NCBI GenBank assembly: GCA_028641055.1
Contig: CM054062.1
Coordinates: forward strand, 17,727,639 to 17,791,638
Source: Alopecurus myosuroides
Taxonomy: Eukaryota; Streptophyta; Magnoliopsida; Poales; Poaceae
DNA length: 64,000 nucleotides
Direction of reading: 5' to 3'
Position 1 is the first letter of the stretch. Every line of letters begins with the position of its first letter. Below, one piece after another: positions 1 through 12,244 of the stretch. The notes under the pieces were generated by a model. The model saw only the letters and a program-made list of their open reading frames with translations. It was not told the origin of the DNA and made no database searches. The translations under genes and the position numbers were made by a program.

Positions 1-896
1 TTTTTACTATGGATACAATTAATCAGAGGTTCCAACACCGAAAAATAAACATAGCGGCCGATATATCGCTTGTCGGGCTGATAAATTGGTCAAAACGATA
101 AACTCCGCTAATATTTGTTTATCTTATAGTTCACCACCCGATAAGCGATAATTCGACTGATAAATCGCATATCGGAAGATATTTTGAACAATTTATAAAA
201 ATAAAAATAAATGTTTAATACTGAATAAATTGCAAATGGCGAAATTCACCTTCACTTATAGTTATTCAACATTACATATACCTTATTTTGATTTAGCAAA
301 TATAGTTTGCTAGGGATTTTGATTTTAAACTTGTTTGCATTACAATTTTTGTAAAAATATCATAACAATCAACAATAATGGGTCCTCATCTAAAGATATA
401 TTAATAAAATTCAGATTACCGAATGTTGATTTGAGTAAGAGTTAACTAACCAAATTTGGAATAAAAATGATAAGTTCCTGAGACAACCGAGGAAATCCTA
501 ATATTTATATGATGAACATAATAGTTATATAATGTTGGTGGTAAAGAGTAAATACAAAACACACATTATTAGGGTTATTATTTAACGCTCGAAGACGGTT
601 ATTACATATCATTTAACGTGCTCCTGGCGTTATCATGTTATTAGGGTTATTATTTTATGCTACTGAATTACCAATCATTCCATATGCAAATGACGTTGTG
701 GCATGATATCATGGTCATTAATTTATGCTTTGAAATATAAGTGAAGTTAATCATGTTATCAAACTAATATAATAATCGCTAACCCGAATGACAAACATAC
801 AAAGAGTTATCAACAAATGAAACATGAAATGATAGGTAATTACTACTCTGTAGCATAAAATAATGATCTAAACTAATGCACCATTTAAAAGGAGTA
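1..896. other. AT-rich intergenic DNA with degenerate repeats
   Basis: No credible coding sequence. Positions 40-190 carry several short gataa/ttatc repeats in both orientations, perhaps the decayed end of a transposon. Positions 585-870 contain diverged copies, on both strands, of the 72-bp repeat that is tandem at 7,745-8,240 (shared words ttattagggttattat, attacctatcat and tttatgcta). Confidence 0.5.
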
Positions 897-1264
897 CTCC
901 CTCCATCCAGGTTTTTAGGGCCCCTAAAACTTTGTAGTGAGACCTAGATGTAATTTTACTAGACACGGTTGTTCACGTCAGGGAATAACCTTTCTCCAGT
1001 CAGGATTCTGTTTGTATTTTTTACTCGTCGCATTAATTAGTGAAGGCAAGGAACCATCATGCATTCGCGAAGGAATGGCCTCCGACCGTGCATGCATGCA
1101 GAAACCAACTCACGTTCATAGTACATTCCATGGTAACTGTAGGGAGCTGGGAGTAATTCTAGGAGTTACAGTTAATGGAATTAATATCTTTGGGGCCTTA
1201 TTCTGTTGATGTTTCGGGACAAATAGCTTTTGATTAGGGGCCCTAAAAACCTAGACGAAATGAG
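897..1264. mobile_element. Stowaway-like MITE, TA target duplication
   Basis: The left end reads ctccctccatccaggttttt. The right end, reverse complemented, reads ctcatttcgtctaggttttt. Both continue into agggcccctaa, giving an imperfect terminal inverted repeat of about 30 bp. TA flanks the element at 895-896 and 1,265-1,266, as expected for Tc1/mariner-derived Stowaway elements. The 368-bp body has no transposase; the small open frame inside is incidental. Confidence 0.8.
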
Positions 1265-1621
1265 TAGAATATTAATCAACTGTACCATAACTAATGATAC
1301 CCGCACCAACAACACAGAAAAATATTCCATAATAATCTAATCGAAAAGACAACAAGAAGGACTAACATTACTGTGGTAAGCATAAGTCTAGTGACTACAA
1401 CACGGAAACATAGGCATTTTATAATATGAAAGAATTAAAGAAGCATGCTAATAATTATAGTTCACATGAAACAATAGGCATTAACAGTGGTATACCACAA
1501 GTTCAACAATGAGAGCATCAACATTATCAAACAAAAAATGAATAAAATAAACGATATGTCACATTTATTGCGTCTTCATTAAAGTCTCATTCCTTCCCTT
1601 ATATTATTTTCTGACACTTTA

Positions 1622-1931
1622 GGCGGACTTCTTTGGATCAAGGATTACAAAACAGATGAATCGAGAAAATGCAGGAATTTGACATGAGTGCAGTTGCAAA
1701 ACATAAGATCACAAAACAGAGGAAAATTGTGAAAACGATCATTTGGATGGAATCACAGGAAAATTGTCTCATTCCTACGCAAATGTGTGTAAAAAAGGTT
1801 AGAGTTATGTTAAAATTCCTATGGGATTGGCATGTGGGAATGCAATCCATAGGAATTTTGTAGGTGTCATTCCTAGGAAAAAATCTTATGGAAAATTTCT
1901 TTTAAAATAATTCATTCCAAACAGAGGCCCT
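1622..1931. mobile_element. Probable MITE with ggcc...tttgga-type ends
   Basis: The left end (ggcggacttctttggat) and the reverse complement of the right end (agggcctctgtttggaa) are similar. The interior holds inverted 'ttcctatggatt'-type blocks near 1,820-1,860, giving overlapping open frames on both strands that are only a palindrome effect. Termini of this kind occur in grass hAT or Mutator-type MITEs. I could not fix a target duplication, so boundaries are approximate. Confidence 0.45.
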
Positions 1932-2048
1932 TATGAGTCGTTCTTCCACATAGTTGATTAGCTCCACCATTGGCGTTTCCCACCTATAGTCTAGGCCTAA
2001 CCATCATTTTCTTGGGAGAATGAAATAATAGGCACTAACCATCTATTA

Positions 2049-2354
2049 GGGCATCTTTAACGGGTTGTAAGATAAACTCGTATGATAGCAGGCCAACTCA
2101 TCAACCAACAATGTATCAAACAACTAACTCGATGGTTTGTTTGTAGGGTTGTTGGTAAAGTAGTACAATCTATCCAATCATATAGCCAATTTAGTGCGAA
2201 CAAAGAAAAAAAGTATATTGGCATACGTGCTACCTTGTTGGTTGCACATATCATACAACTCATATTCTCTCACCTTATTATTACTATGCCATGTAGGATT
2301 TTAGCTGAGTTGGCATACTATCTTACGATGACATGTACACTGTTGGAGATGCCC
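2049..2354. mobile_element. Tourist/Harbinger-type MITE, TTA target duplication
   Basis: The left terminus is gggcatctttaac and the right terminus, reverse complemented, is gggcatctccaac. The 306-bp element is flanked on both sides by tta (2,046-2,048 and 2,355-2,357). A 3-bp TTA/TAA duplication with ggc-starting inverted repeats is the PIF/Harbinger (Tourist) signature. The open frame across it is not a gene. Confidence 0.85.
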
Positions 2355-2559
2355 TTATCATGAATCAATACCACATATCACTATTAGAACACAACATAGC
2401 TTCATGAAAACGTTCCTAGTCTCCTATAAGGACCATTTTCTCCGAACTCAACTTTGTCGCCCAATGAAATTTTTTCAAATTAAGTATTAACTTTAAAATA
2501 TAAATAGTAATGTTATACAAAAAGAACAAAGAGTCCACCCACATGGTTTTTTAGTCTCT

Positions 2560-3780
2560 GTTAAGGCGTTGTATAGTTGCCTTGTAATTTTTCTCAAAAT
2601 CAGGGAAACTCGCGATTATTCATACGACTATGCAACGACTTCTATGGATTATATAGAGATTCCACGCCCACACCCGTCGACGACACAACAAACACACCAG
2701 AACCATAGAGAAAAAGCCGCGCCGGGACGCTCCAAAAAATGGTGCGCACTGCTAACAAACGTCGAGAGCAACCTTGTCGCCCACATGCCACAAGGTCAAT
2801 GGCCTCAAAGCCGCGGAGCTCTTGGGGCCGCCGCCCCGACATCCACCGTTCCAGCATGCCCTGCACACTCAACCGACACCACCTTCCGGGACCGCCAACC
2901 CGACATAAAACCGCCCAGCCTCGAGCTGCAACACCGCACTACCCAGTTTCCTATAGCCCGTGATACACATGACCACTGCCCGCAGACCATGGCTGCTACA
3001 CCATGCCCGGGGCCGCCGCCCAACATATCGTCGAACCATTCCCTTTGGGATGTGTCGACCAAGCCGACAACCATGTTGCCCCAGCCGCTCAAGGTCACCC
3101 CCTGAAGTTGTGTCAAGCCGCAACCCTACCTCATGAGCTACCATTGCACTGCTGCCCGAGGCCACTGTCTCGGCTCGGCGCACATTCTGCATCTTGGGGA
3201 CCCTAGCTCGACATCCACTATCCCATAAGAGATGGAAACCGCATGCAGCGGCAATATATTCGCCCTCCAAAATGATGCCTCCAAGAAGGTCACGACATAA
3301 CTTTCGCCGTCGCTCGCTCTAGAGGAGAGCTTGGGTTTCACCCGGAGGGTCCAAGCCACTCCAAAGGAGAGAAAATAGAGCTCCATGACAACGCCCTCAA
3401 AAAGTTAAACGATACATGAAAGCACCACCGCTGCCGGCACAAACCAAAATTGGGCAAAGATTTCACCGGAGCATATCTCTGCTTCCATCAAGGGCTTGTA
3501 GGTTTGAGTAAACGATTGTACCCAACACAACGAGGAGAATGCGCTACAAAGGTCACCGCTCCCACTGTCCGCCACACATCGCACCATGCCCCGTCCGCCG
3601 CGCCACAGCGCACGACCCTAGCTGGCCGCCGGCTTGCGTTGAAGCCCCTTCACTCGCAGATGCCGCTCCACACCCGCGATGTGCTGCCGCACGCATATCC
3701 GTGCTGGCTCGCCCCGACGCGCGGCCACGCCACACCTGCGCTGCCTCGCCACGCCGCCTCGAGGTTATAATCATGTGTTG
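2560..3780. other. GC-rich degenerate segment, unassigned
   Basis: About 1.2 kb of GC-rich sequence stands out from its AT-rich surroundings and gives overlapping open frames on both strands (up to 178 codons). None shows a recognisable domain, and the frames interrupt one another. It may be the internal remnant of a larger transposon or a decayed gene. I found no terminal repeats. Confidence 0.35.
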
Positions 3781-3949
3781 TACATACTCGATGATGTGGA
3801 CGTGTATGTCAGGTATCCAAGTGAGCGGGAGTACAAAGACCGGCACAATCATGTGCCAGGCGCACATGAATTTACTTGCTTATTGATGGCCCTCCGTGAG
3901 GGAACACGTGAATCTTCCCAACCATCCACTCTACAAGTCTACATACATA

Positions 3950-4206
3950 CTCCCTCCGTCCTCAAATAAGTGTACGTTTTCCTTTTATGGAAGTCAATTG
4001 TTTTTAATTTTGACCAACTTTATTGGGAAACGTAACAATATTTATGATACTAAATTGGTATCGTTAGATCCGTTTTACAATATACTTTCATAATATATGG
4101 GTTTTATATCATATATATGGATGTTATTTTGTATAAAGTTGGTCAAAGTTTAAAAGATTTGACCAAGACCAATTCTAGAGGTACACTTATTCGAGGACGG
4201 AGGGAG
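3950..4206. mobile_element. Stowaway MITE, TA target duplication
   Basis: Perfect outer inverted repeats (ctccctccgtcctc / gaggacggagggag) extend imperfectly into an 'aataagtgtac' block. TA flanks at 3,948-3,949 and 4,207-4,208. The 257-bp AT-rich core lacks coding capacity. Confidence 0.9.
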
Positions 4207-4208
4207 TA

Positions 4209-5050
4209 GCGTAAGGCTAGCGGATGGCTTTGGTTCTGTTTAGAATTAACATTAATTCTAGCTAGTTACGGTGTTGATCATGGGAGAAACCCAGACCAAT
4301 GCTTACCTACCATTTTCGCGCATTTTCACGAAAGGTTTGTCAACAGATCAAGCTGCAACCACTCCTTTGCGTCCCGAGAGGCCGACTATCCCTCGTCGTA
4401 CTAGGCTACTCGGTTTAAATGCTAGGGCTTTGAACCAAGAATGGATGTACTCCTATACATGCATCTATCGTGAGGATACAAGTGTATGCATGCATATTAT
4501 ATATGCATACGACAAATCCATTATGTGGCTAGCTTGCGCATGGTTTGATCTAGCCAACATATTGTCCATGAAGCCAACAATGCAATGGTGTATGTGTTTA
4601 CTTATGTGGGACCTAACATGCATGCAATCATCGAGTGGGTGTGCAGTCGACAAAGACATGATAGAGCTAGCGGACTTCAAGAGGGTGCTCAAGCACCTTG
4701 TTGACAACATCTCTTCCACGTCACCACGCTAGAGATCGATATGTCTATTATGGATATATTTTGATATCACTTATCAAATAAGCACGATACTGTACTATAC
4801 CGTTATTTTATGCTACGAGATAACTAATACATATCACCATTTCATGTTTTATTTTGTTAATTATTCTTTTTGTTGTACCTATGTTATTCATTTAGCACTT
4901 GTTTTAAATTAAATATTGGCGTGGTATTGGGATTAATTTTCATAACCTATTGTATCTTTGTATCATCAAGGAATAATACTCGACAAACAAATCTAATTAG
5001 TCACGCATGTCTTCGTTGAGGCGGCACATGGATGCAACCATGCATGCACC
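4209..5050. other. Intergenic DNA, no supported gene
   Basis: A 153-codon plus-strand open frame at 4,271-4,732 matches no family I recognise. It is rich in repeated tgcatgcat words and I treat it as chance. Positions 4,790-4,880 contain one diverged copy of the 72-bp repeat (tttatgctacgagataact). Confidence 0.4.
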
Positions 5051-6076
5051 TACTAGTAGGAGAATGCTTACTAGTGGGCAACCAAATATAGCTACAGCTG
5101 GCGAAGTGGTGTTCGACAGCGGTAAACCGCTAATGGTAATAGGTTACTCCTGGCGAAGCATCCTATTCGCCAGCCCTATTTAGCTACCGATGGCGAACAC
5201 CTTATTTCGTTTGCCAGCGGTAGGTTCAAAATATATAGAATTTTAAAAAATAAACCTTTTTTGCTTAGGCTTTTCTTTTTTTTTTTGCTTTATTTCAATT
5301 TAAATCATCCACTTCCCTTCGGTCACCCATCCTTAGAATACTCTAGCCCTAACACCGTTCACTTCTTAGTTCCCTCCCTATGAACTACCCTATGAACAAC
5401 TCATACTTTGTGGACAATATAGTCCTATCAATTTTATTAACCAGTCACACTTTGGTGTCACATGCTTTTAATTTTTGGATCCAAAAAATTATTTAAATAA
5501 AAAAATGAATAATTAATAATAATCTTGAATTTAAATAGATTTTTTTTTCATTTTTCAATTAATATTGAATAATTCATATCTACAAATTCGTAAATTATTT
5601 ATTTTTTAAATAACTTTGTTTGACCATAGTTTGATTTATTATTATAATTTTATTTTGTAGGAAAATTTCTTCTTTTCAAAATAACTTTTTCTAGTTTTTG
5701 AATTTGGCGAATCTGAGGAAACCTCACTGGGTACGCCGGCGCAAAAAAAATATGTTTGCCAGCAGTAAGTATAACGCCGGCGAAGCTGCATGTTGGCCAG
5801 CAGTAAGTTTGGCGCTGACAAAGCGGCATAGATGTTTGTCAGCGGTAGTTGGCATAGTGCTGGCAAAGCGCATATTTGCCCGCCAACGGTGGTTTGTGCC
5901 GCATGCGCCTCGGGGCCCACCCTTACCGCTGTCAAACAAACTGGCCAGTTCGCCGGCGGTAACTTTGGCAGCGCCGGCGAACATGAAAATAGTTTCGCCA
6001 TCGGTAGTAGCACTGGCAAACATGAAAACTGCTTCGCGGGTGATAAGCTGTGTCTATAAGCCTTTTCCTACTAGTG
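5051..6076. mobile_element. Non-autonomous CACTA-type element, ACC target duplication
   Basis: The right end, reverse complemented, begins cactagtaggaaaaggctta. The left end begins tactagtaggagaatgctta, the same repeat with its first base changed. Both sides are flanked by acc (5,048-5,050 and 6,077-6,079), a 3-bp duplication typical of CACTA (En/Spm) elements. At least twelve copies of a short motif (ggcgaa / ttcgcc, often next to gccggc or agcggta) lie in both orientations near 5,095-5,225 and 5,700-6,020. That is the expected subterminal arrangement of transposase-binding repeats. No transposase is encoded, so the 1,026-bp element would depend on a partner. Confidence 0.8.
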
Positions 6077-6079
6077 ACC

Positions 6080-7744
6080 TAGAAATAGATATGTTCACAC
6101 GTGGTATTTGGTTAAGGGTCCTCGAAGGAGGGGAGAGCGAGGGGCTTATGGTGGATCCCGAGGATGAGAGGGACAGCCAAGGGGCTGTGCCCCGGACGAC
6201 CACCCAACGAGGAAGATCATGTGCATGATGTTCAATTATGGAGTCGATCTGGGGCGGTGTGATTTCTTACCTTGGTCCTAACATGGCCTACACCCAGTGT
6301 ACAACGATATGGTAAGATTTTTAATAACAAGGCTACATAGTTTGTGAATATACAATGATTTGGTCGTGAAATCATGAACTATGTGAATTTGCCCCGATTT
6401 TATTATAAATTTTTGACTTACTTTGTTAATTTACCATGGTTTGGTCCTGTCATATGGGCATTTCAAATTTCCCATAGCACATGGTGAGAACATAGGTTGG
6501 ACTTGTTTGTTTTCATGTGCACGAAGCAAGCGGCCAGGAGGAAGCGATGAACACACCGAAAAAATGTTTATAATAAGCATATCATACTAAGTATTTTGGA
6601 ATCATGGAACAATTGAAAAATCCGGTGGATCTCGGTAAACTGTAAGACGCTCGTGAAAACTCGTCGTTTTATTTTTATGTCGACATATTTTTATTAAATG
6701 TTTAGTGGGATTGTTTTCGAGTTTTTTTTTTGTCTATTTTGGTGGAACATAATACACCATTTTTAGGGACCGGGTCCAGTTTCAGAGTTGAACATATATT
6801 GGAAAATGGTCCTACAACACCACAAAAACTTATCACTTACATGTCGTATACCCATTTTCTGGGCTCTATCACACCATTTTTGGGCCCCGAGACGCCAATG
6901 TGGTCTCATAGATCTAGGGAAACAGCTACCAGATGTTCGCGGGAACTTCTTAGTAGAAGGAGCAAAAAAAGCAGGAAATACTTTATATTTCCCGTCATGC
7001 ATTATAGCTAGTTTCTATGCATAATATAATATTTTATAAACATAGATGCAATTTTAACTTACACTAATTATTATATTGCATACGCATTAATAAGAATTTA
7101 GACTGTTATACCACATGCTTTATCGATATGAAAATAAACACGACATAAAAATAGCCATGTCACATTTGCTGCTTCGTGATAAAATCCTATTCTTGTCCTA
7201 CTATTTTCAAAAGAAAAATATTATTTCATTACCAACATCTCCACCGTGTCAACAACTACAACTAACTAAGTAGTCTCTTTCATGTAAACATACCTCAAGA
7301 TATTACCGGTTCCATATGCATCGAGTTGGTTTGTATATTATAATCGATGCTTATTCAATGCACACACATAATATGGAATATATTACCCCTATAATTTTTA
7401 AGAATTTGCATCTTTTATTAAATCAAAGGATTGCAATTAGGAAAAATGTCATCATAAATTATCCTTAAGTGTTTTTTGCAAGTGAAATATATGCACCAAC
7501 TATCTCATACCATGACATAACGACCAGGAAGTATACCATGAACAATTAAAATCTTATATGAGTCAGAGAATTTGAGAAGATATAGGGAAATACATTTTGT
7601 ATAGGACGTATTGGAGACAGGTCTTCTGAGACAGATAATGTAGTTTACACATCCAAGGCGAGACATTTTTTCGATCACTGGAAACATATGACGCCATAAA
7701 TGGTTATTAAATGTCATTTCTTGTGCCATTTGGTTATCACCCAT
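6080..7744. other. AT-rich intergenic DNA
   Basis: No gene found. Positions 6,745-6,900 contain two diverged copies of an 'acaccatttttgggcc' block. A related block recurs at about 8,285, suggesting remnants of one dispersed repeat. Confidence 0.4.
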
Positions 7745-8240
7745 TATTAGGGTCCTTAAGCCAGGGAAGGGGGTATAGAATGGTAATCTCGTCTATCATT
7801 TAATGTCTCATTTCATTATTGTTCATTACTACGATCCTTATTATATGCATTCACAAATAGTTATCATATGTAATTTCATGTGTCATTATGCTGTCACATG
7901 CTATAATTGTATGCATGCTAGGATACATTTTATGTTTCATCATCATGGGGAGACAGTGTCTTTATTTTATGCTAGGAGACAATTATTACCTATAATTCGT
8001 GTCTCGTTTCGTCACCGAGTATTATCGAGAAACTTATTTCATGGTAGGAGACGATTATTACCTATCTTCATGTGACATTTTTTCAGCGGAAATTATTCAA
8101 TTAGTTATAGTATTCTCGAAGATGATTATTACCTATCATTTAATGTACCCATTTTGTTGTCGCACGGTACTGAATTTATTTTTTTATGCTAGGAGACAAT
8201 TGTACATATCATTTCACATAGTAATTTAGTTTTCATACAT
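7745..8240. repeat. Degenerate tandem repeat, period about 72 bp
   Basis: The landmark taggagacaattattacc and its variants start near 7,973, 8,045, 8,117 and 8,190, a regular 72-bp spacing. Less perfect copies lie on either side. The approximate unit runs from 'ttattagggtcctt' through 'tttatgctaggagac' to 'attacctatcatttcatg'. Scattered copies on both strands lie at 585-870, 4,790-4,880 and 8,440-8,540. Short open frames here are repeat artefacts. Confidence 0.7.
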
Positions 8241-8599
8241 TATTAGAGTCCTTTTTGTGGGTTACCTCCTTATTGTTTGGGATATAACACACCATTTGGG
8301 GGATCAGGCCCGATTTATAGTAGAGTTTATGTTAGATCAAGATAGACCGGTAACTTTTGCATATGAACTCCGATCTGGTAGATTCAGGAGGCGTTGCACA
8401 TCACAGGGAGTTAGTCCCACAAGGACTTCACTTCACGTGTCATTTGATCACCACACATTATTAAAGTCCTATTTACCAGCTAGGAGACAGTTATGGACCA
8501 TCATATCATTAAAGTGGCATTTGGTTATCGTGCATTTTTAGGATCCTTATTTTCCAACAAAAAATAACTTATTTTTTACTTCTCAACTTCAATTTCTTC
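8241..8599. other. Spacer with dispersed repeat remnants
   Basis: Contains one 'acaccatttgggg' block related to 6,745-6,900 and one further copy of the 72-bp landmark at about 8,480. No gene. Confidence 0.35.
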
Positions 8600-10560
8600 A
8601 ACATGCATGATGTATTTCCGTGGGAGCCTAAGAACACGGGACGAAAATAAATGGTCGGAACCCCTTCTTTTGACAAATGTTCCTATTATTCGTATATAGG
8701 CCATAGTAGGGGGGAATCTAAAACATAATTTTGAAATTGTACATGTTTCACAAATAGGACTATCTCGAGGGAAGGTTTTAAACTTAAATTGGAAAACTCA
8801 CACTTCAAAGCGATCAAACGAACTTTGTAAGGACTTGGCCCGTTTTTGAGTTGGCATTTTTCACATGTCTTGGTTTAACATAGAAATATAGGAAAGTTAC
8901 ATGGAATCGCCACTCATGATGAAAGGACATCATGCTCCCAATCCAGGTACCATGGGATATGGAAGCATCAAATCACGTCAAAAAACATGAGAAATAAATT
9001 GTAGATGTTTCAAAAGACAAATAGTCTCATAGGAAGATTTGCAACTTATAGTGGAAAGCTCCCATTTTGAAGTGACAATACAATTTTTGTAAGAACATGG
9101 CCTATGTTTTATTTTGTATTGTTCCTATAGCTTATTTTAACACAAAACAAAATATACACCACATGAAATCATCTTTTCTATGAAAGGAGAACGTGTTACC
9201 ATTTCATGGCTCGCGAGACAAGGGAAGCATAAAATCACGCCAAAAAACATCGCAAAAACTTTATTTTTTGTCATGGAGTCCTTATTTAAGACATAAGATT
9301 GGTGTAAGGAGTGAAAGCCAATACAAAAATCTGAAGCGGTGATGCTTCAAAAACATGACTGTCTTGCGGGAAGACTCTTAATTATAGTGAGGAACTCCCA
9401 CTCTGAAGTGGTAGATTTTTTTTGCAATGACTTGACCTACATTTGATTTGGCGTTGTTTCTATGAATTAGTTTAACAATAAAACATGATATTCGCAAATA
9501 AGTACCATTTTTTATTTAAAGTTGCGTGTTCCCGTCCTAGGGGTCATAGAATAGAGGACACATTAAATTATGTTGACGAACGGTCGAAAACACCTTATTT
9601 GTGGCATGAGGTTCTAATATGTGTACATAAGGGCTATGGTAAGCGGGGAAACGCGAATACACAACGTTAAAATTGTAGATGCATACCAAAGGGGACAATT
9701 TTGCAGAAATATTCTGGACTTAGAGTGGAAGGTCCCAGTTCAATTTTTGTCAGAACTTGAACCTATTTTTAGTTCATATTGTTTTTATGACTTAGTTTAA
9801 CATATAAAAAAGAGGAAAGTCACATTAAATCATAACTCTTGATGAAAACACAACATGTTCCCACGTTGGGGCCCATGGGACATGGGAAGTATGAATCATG
9901 TAAAAAAAATGTATATTTTTAGCTCGGAGTCCTAATATGGGTACACAAGGTTGGTGTAAAGAGTGAAATACAACACAAAACTCTCAAATAGTCGATGCTT
10001 CATAGACATGACTATATCGATGGAAGATTCTTTACTTGTAGTGAAAAGTCACCCTTTGAAGATACCGACCAATTTTTGTTATTACTTGGCCTAAATTTTA
10101 TTTGGTATTGTTCCCGTGACTTAGTTTAACATTATTAAGATACTTACAAAGAATCGCCACTTTTGATGAAAAGGCGCGTGTTCAGTTCCCGGAGGCCGTA
10201 GAACTAGGTACACATGAAATCACAACAACAAAGGAAAACCCTTATTTTTTCCATAGGGTCGTAATATTTGTATATAAGGGTTTTCTTAAGGGGGAAAATT
10301 GAACACACAAATAAAATATATTGGATGCTTCACGAACCACACAATCTCGCACAAAGATTCTAAACTTAGAGCGGAAAGCTCACACTTTAATTTTTTTGCA
10401 CAAAATATTGTATGTACTTGGTTTACATTTGATTTAGTGTTGTTCATACGACTTAGTTTAATATTAAAAGAGGATAGTCACATAAAATCACGAATTTCGA
10501 TGGAAATGCACGTGTTCCCGCTCTAGGGCACATGAAGTCACAAGAATAGGATGGGAAACC
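8600..10560. repeat. Diverged satellite-like array, period about 330 bp
   Basis: A landmark of the form 'acttggcc...tttgatttggcattgttcctatgacttagtttaaca' recurs near 8,834, 9,095, 9,428, 9,756, 10,084 and 10,411. Spacings are about 261 and then 327-333 bp. Each is followed by a block resembling 'catgaaatcgccac..tgatgaaa', then 'catgggacatgg', then 'ggagtcctaat'. This is about six head-to-tail units of a 330-bp repeat, heavily diverged from one another. The unit length is in the class of Triticeae subtelomeric and dispersed satellites, but I cannot assign a named family from memory. Confidence 0.75.
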
Positions 10561-11084
10561 CCTTATGTCCGATTAACATTCATCGCGAGATACCCTTGTT
10601 GTTTCCGCGTCCTCGACCACACTTTGTGCTCGAACACACCGTGTTGGGTCCTCGGACGATCTTTGAGGTGTGATAGATCAAGAGAAACAGATACTGGGAG
10701 CTCATGAATTTCGTCGGTAAAAAGATCCATCAAAGAAACTTAGTTTATATTTCTCAGCTTATCTAGTGTCTAACCATAATTTTTTTTTTGATATGCATGA
10801 TATATCAACTTATATTGCACATGATATAATGCCATTAACAGTTGTATGCCACATGTTAAAGTTACGATAATAATTATTCACCGCTTCTTCATTAACGTGT
10901 TCCATTGTCCATAGGGCCTTCCATTAACTTACACATGCTCCTTGCTCCCACTATGATTTACCACCGAGCTCCAAGCCTACGCTCCTTCGGTGGGTCGTGC
11001 ATCAACGCCATTGCCTAGCTCCATCAATGTGGCCACCCACCACTAGTTATGCTGAAATCACATTAAATTGTATCTTATATATTA
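10561..11084. other. Intergenic DNA
   Basis: No gene, RNA or clear element seen. It joins the end of the 330-bp array to a Stowaway element. Confidence 0.4.
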
Positions 11085-11207
11085 CTCCCTCCGTCCGGAA
11101 TTAAGTGTCACAGAGTTTGACAAAAATGGATGTATCTAACACTAAATTATATCTAGATACATTCACTTTTGTCAAACTTTGTGACATTTAATTCCGGACG
11201 GAAGGAG
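11085..11207. mobile_element. Stowaway MITE, TA target duplication
   Basis: The 123-bp element is almost a complete hairpin: ctccctccgtccggaattaa at the left is matched by the inverse at the right, continuing through a gtgtcac block and a tttgtcaaa block. TA flanks on both sides. Confidence 0.92.
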
Positions 11208-11539
11208 TATATATGTAATCACCAACTCTCCATCACGCGTCTCTATTCTTCCTCAAATGCACCACCGTCGACTAGCATACTCAGACTGCAGGCTACAACC
11301 GTGTGTGCCCTCGCCCGCCACATCTAGAGCCGCCTCGCCTCATCCATCATGGTTTTTATCCCCCATAACTCATTTTGTTTTAGAATGGTTCGAGAATTTT
11401 AGTGAGAGTTTTCTAGGGCAGTTGTAGCGTTTTAGTGCAGTTTTGGCGAGAAATTTTAATCAGTAAATGCTTGAATTAATAAAAAAAAGAGGCTGTGAGG
11501 TTTTACTGGCCAAACAGTCCAGATGGACAGTTATTGGGC

Positions 11540-12215
11540 CGTAGCCCCAGGCGGAGATCGGGTTAGGGATTTGGGGTTAACCCCAAGTCCCCAAGTCGCA
11601 GCCCCCGCTCTGTCACTCACCTCCAGCCATTCTCTCTCGCTCCCTTTCTAGCTCCCACCCACCACGACCCCCTCTCCCTCCTCGGCGACGGCCACACCAG
11701 GCCACCCCACTCCAGCCTCGCCGGAGACCAGCGCAGCCCTAACCGTCCACGCACCCTCCTGCCTCTCCCTCTCTCCCCAGACCCCTTTTCTTCCCGAGCT
11801 CTCGAGCCCCCGATCCAGATTCGCCGCCGCCAACAACCCGCGCAACAGGTCCCTCGCCGCCGGCCGAGCCGATTCCTCGGTGACCCTCCTCCGCCTCCCA
11901 TCCTCCTGTCTACCTGGTGGAGCACCCAGTGGACGAGGATGCGCGGGAGCATCCGCGCCTCCCGGCGGCCATGCTTGCACTCGTGCCTATGGCCGGCCGA
12001 GCCACGGCGGGCGAGCCAAGGCAGGGGGCGACCGAGCCTATACTGGGCATACGGAGGATTTCACGCGTGGTCCTAGGGCCGACGGGGACGATGGGGGTGG
12101 GGCAACGGCGGGAGGAGCTCGACGCGGCGTAGAAATTTTGGCGGGGAGGCATATGGGAGCTGCAGGCGTCCCCCCGGAGCTGCTCGTGCCTTCTTCGACC
12201 TCCTGCTCGTGCCAG
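11540..12215 (+). other. GC-rich 5'-UTR/first-exon-like segment
   Basis: A pyrimidine-rich, GC-rich stretch (many ctccctctcc and gccgcc words) resembles the promoter-proximal DNA of grass genes. Open frames occur on both strands (up to 127 codons), but none shows a domain and none continues through a convincing splice site. It could be a 5' fragment of a decayed gene or captured gene DNA. Strand is inferred from the pyrimidine bias typical of grass 5' UTRs. Confidence 0.3.
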
Positions 12216-12216
12216 G

Positions 12217-12244
12217 TCTCTCTTTCTCTCTCTCTCTCTCTCTC
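12217..12244. repeat. (CT)n microsatellite
   Basis: An uninterrupted tc run of 28 bases apart from one ttt interruption, at the end of the GC-rich segment. This is a common feature of grass 5' leader regions. Confidence 0.9.

Noticed and set aside
937..1209. 90-codon open frame
   Set aside because: Entirely inside the 897-1,264 Stowaway-like element.
2569..3270. Overlapping long frames on both strands in a GC-rich block
   Set aside because: High GC lowers stop frequency. The frames conflict and none shows a recognisable motif.
4271..4732. 153-codon open frame as a possible small gene
   Set aside because: No domain, repeated tgcatgcat-derived residues, no splice or promoter support, and surrounded by repeats.
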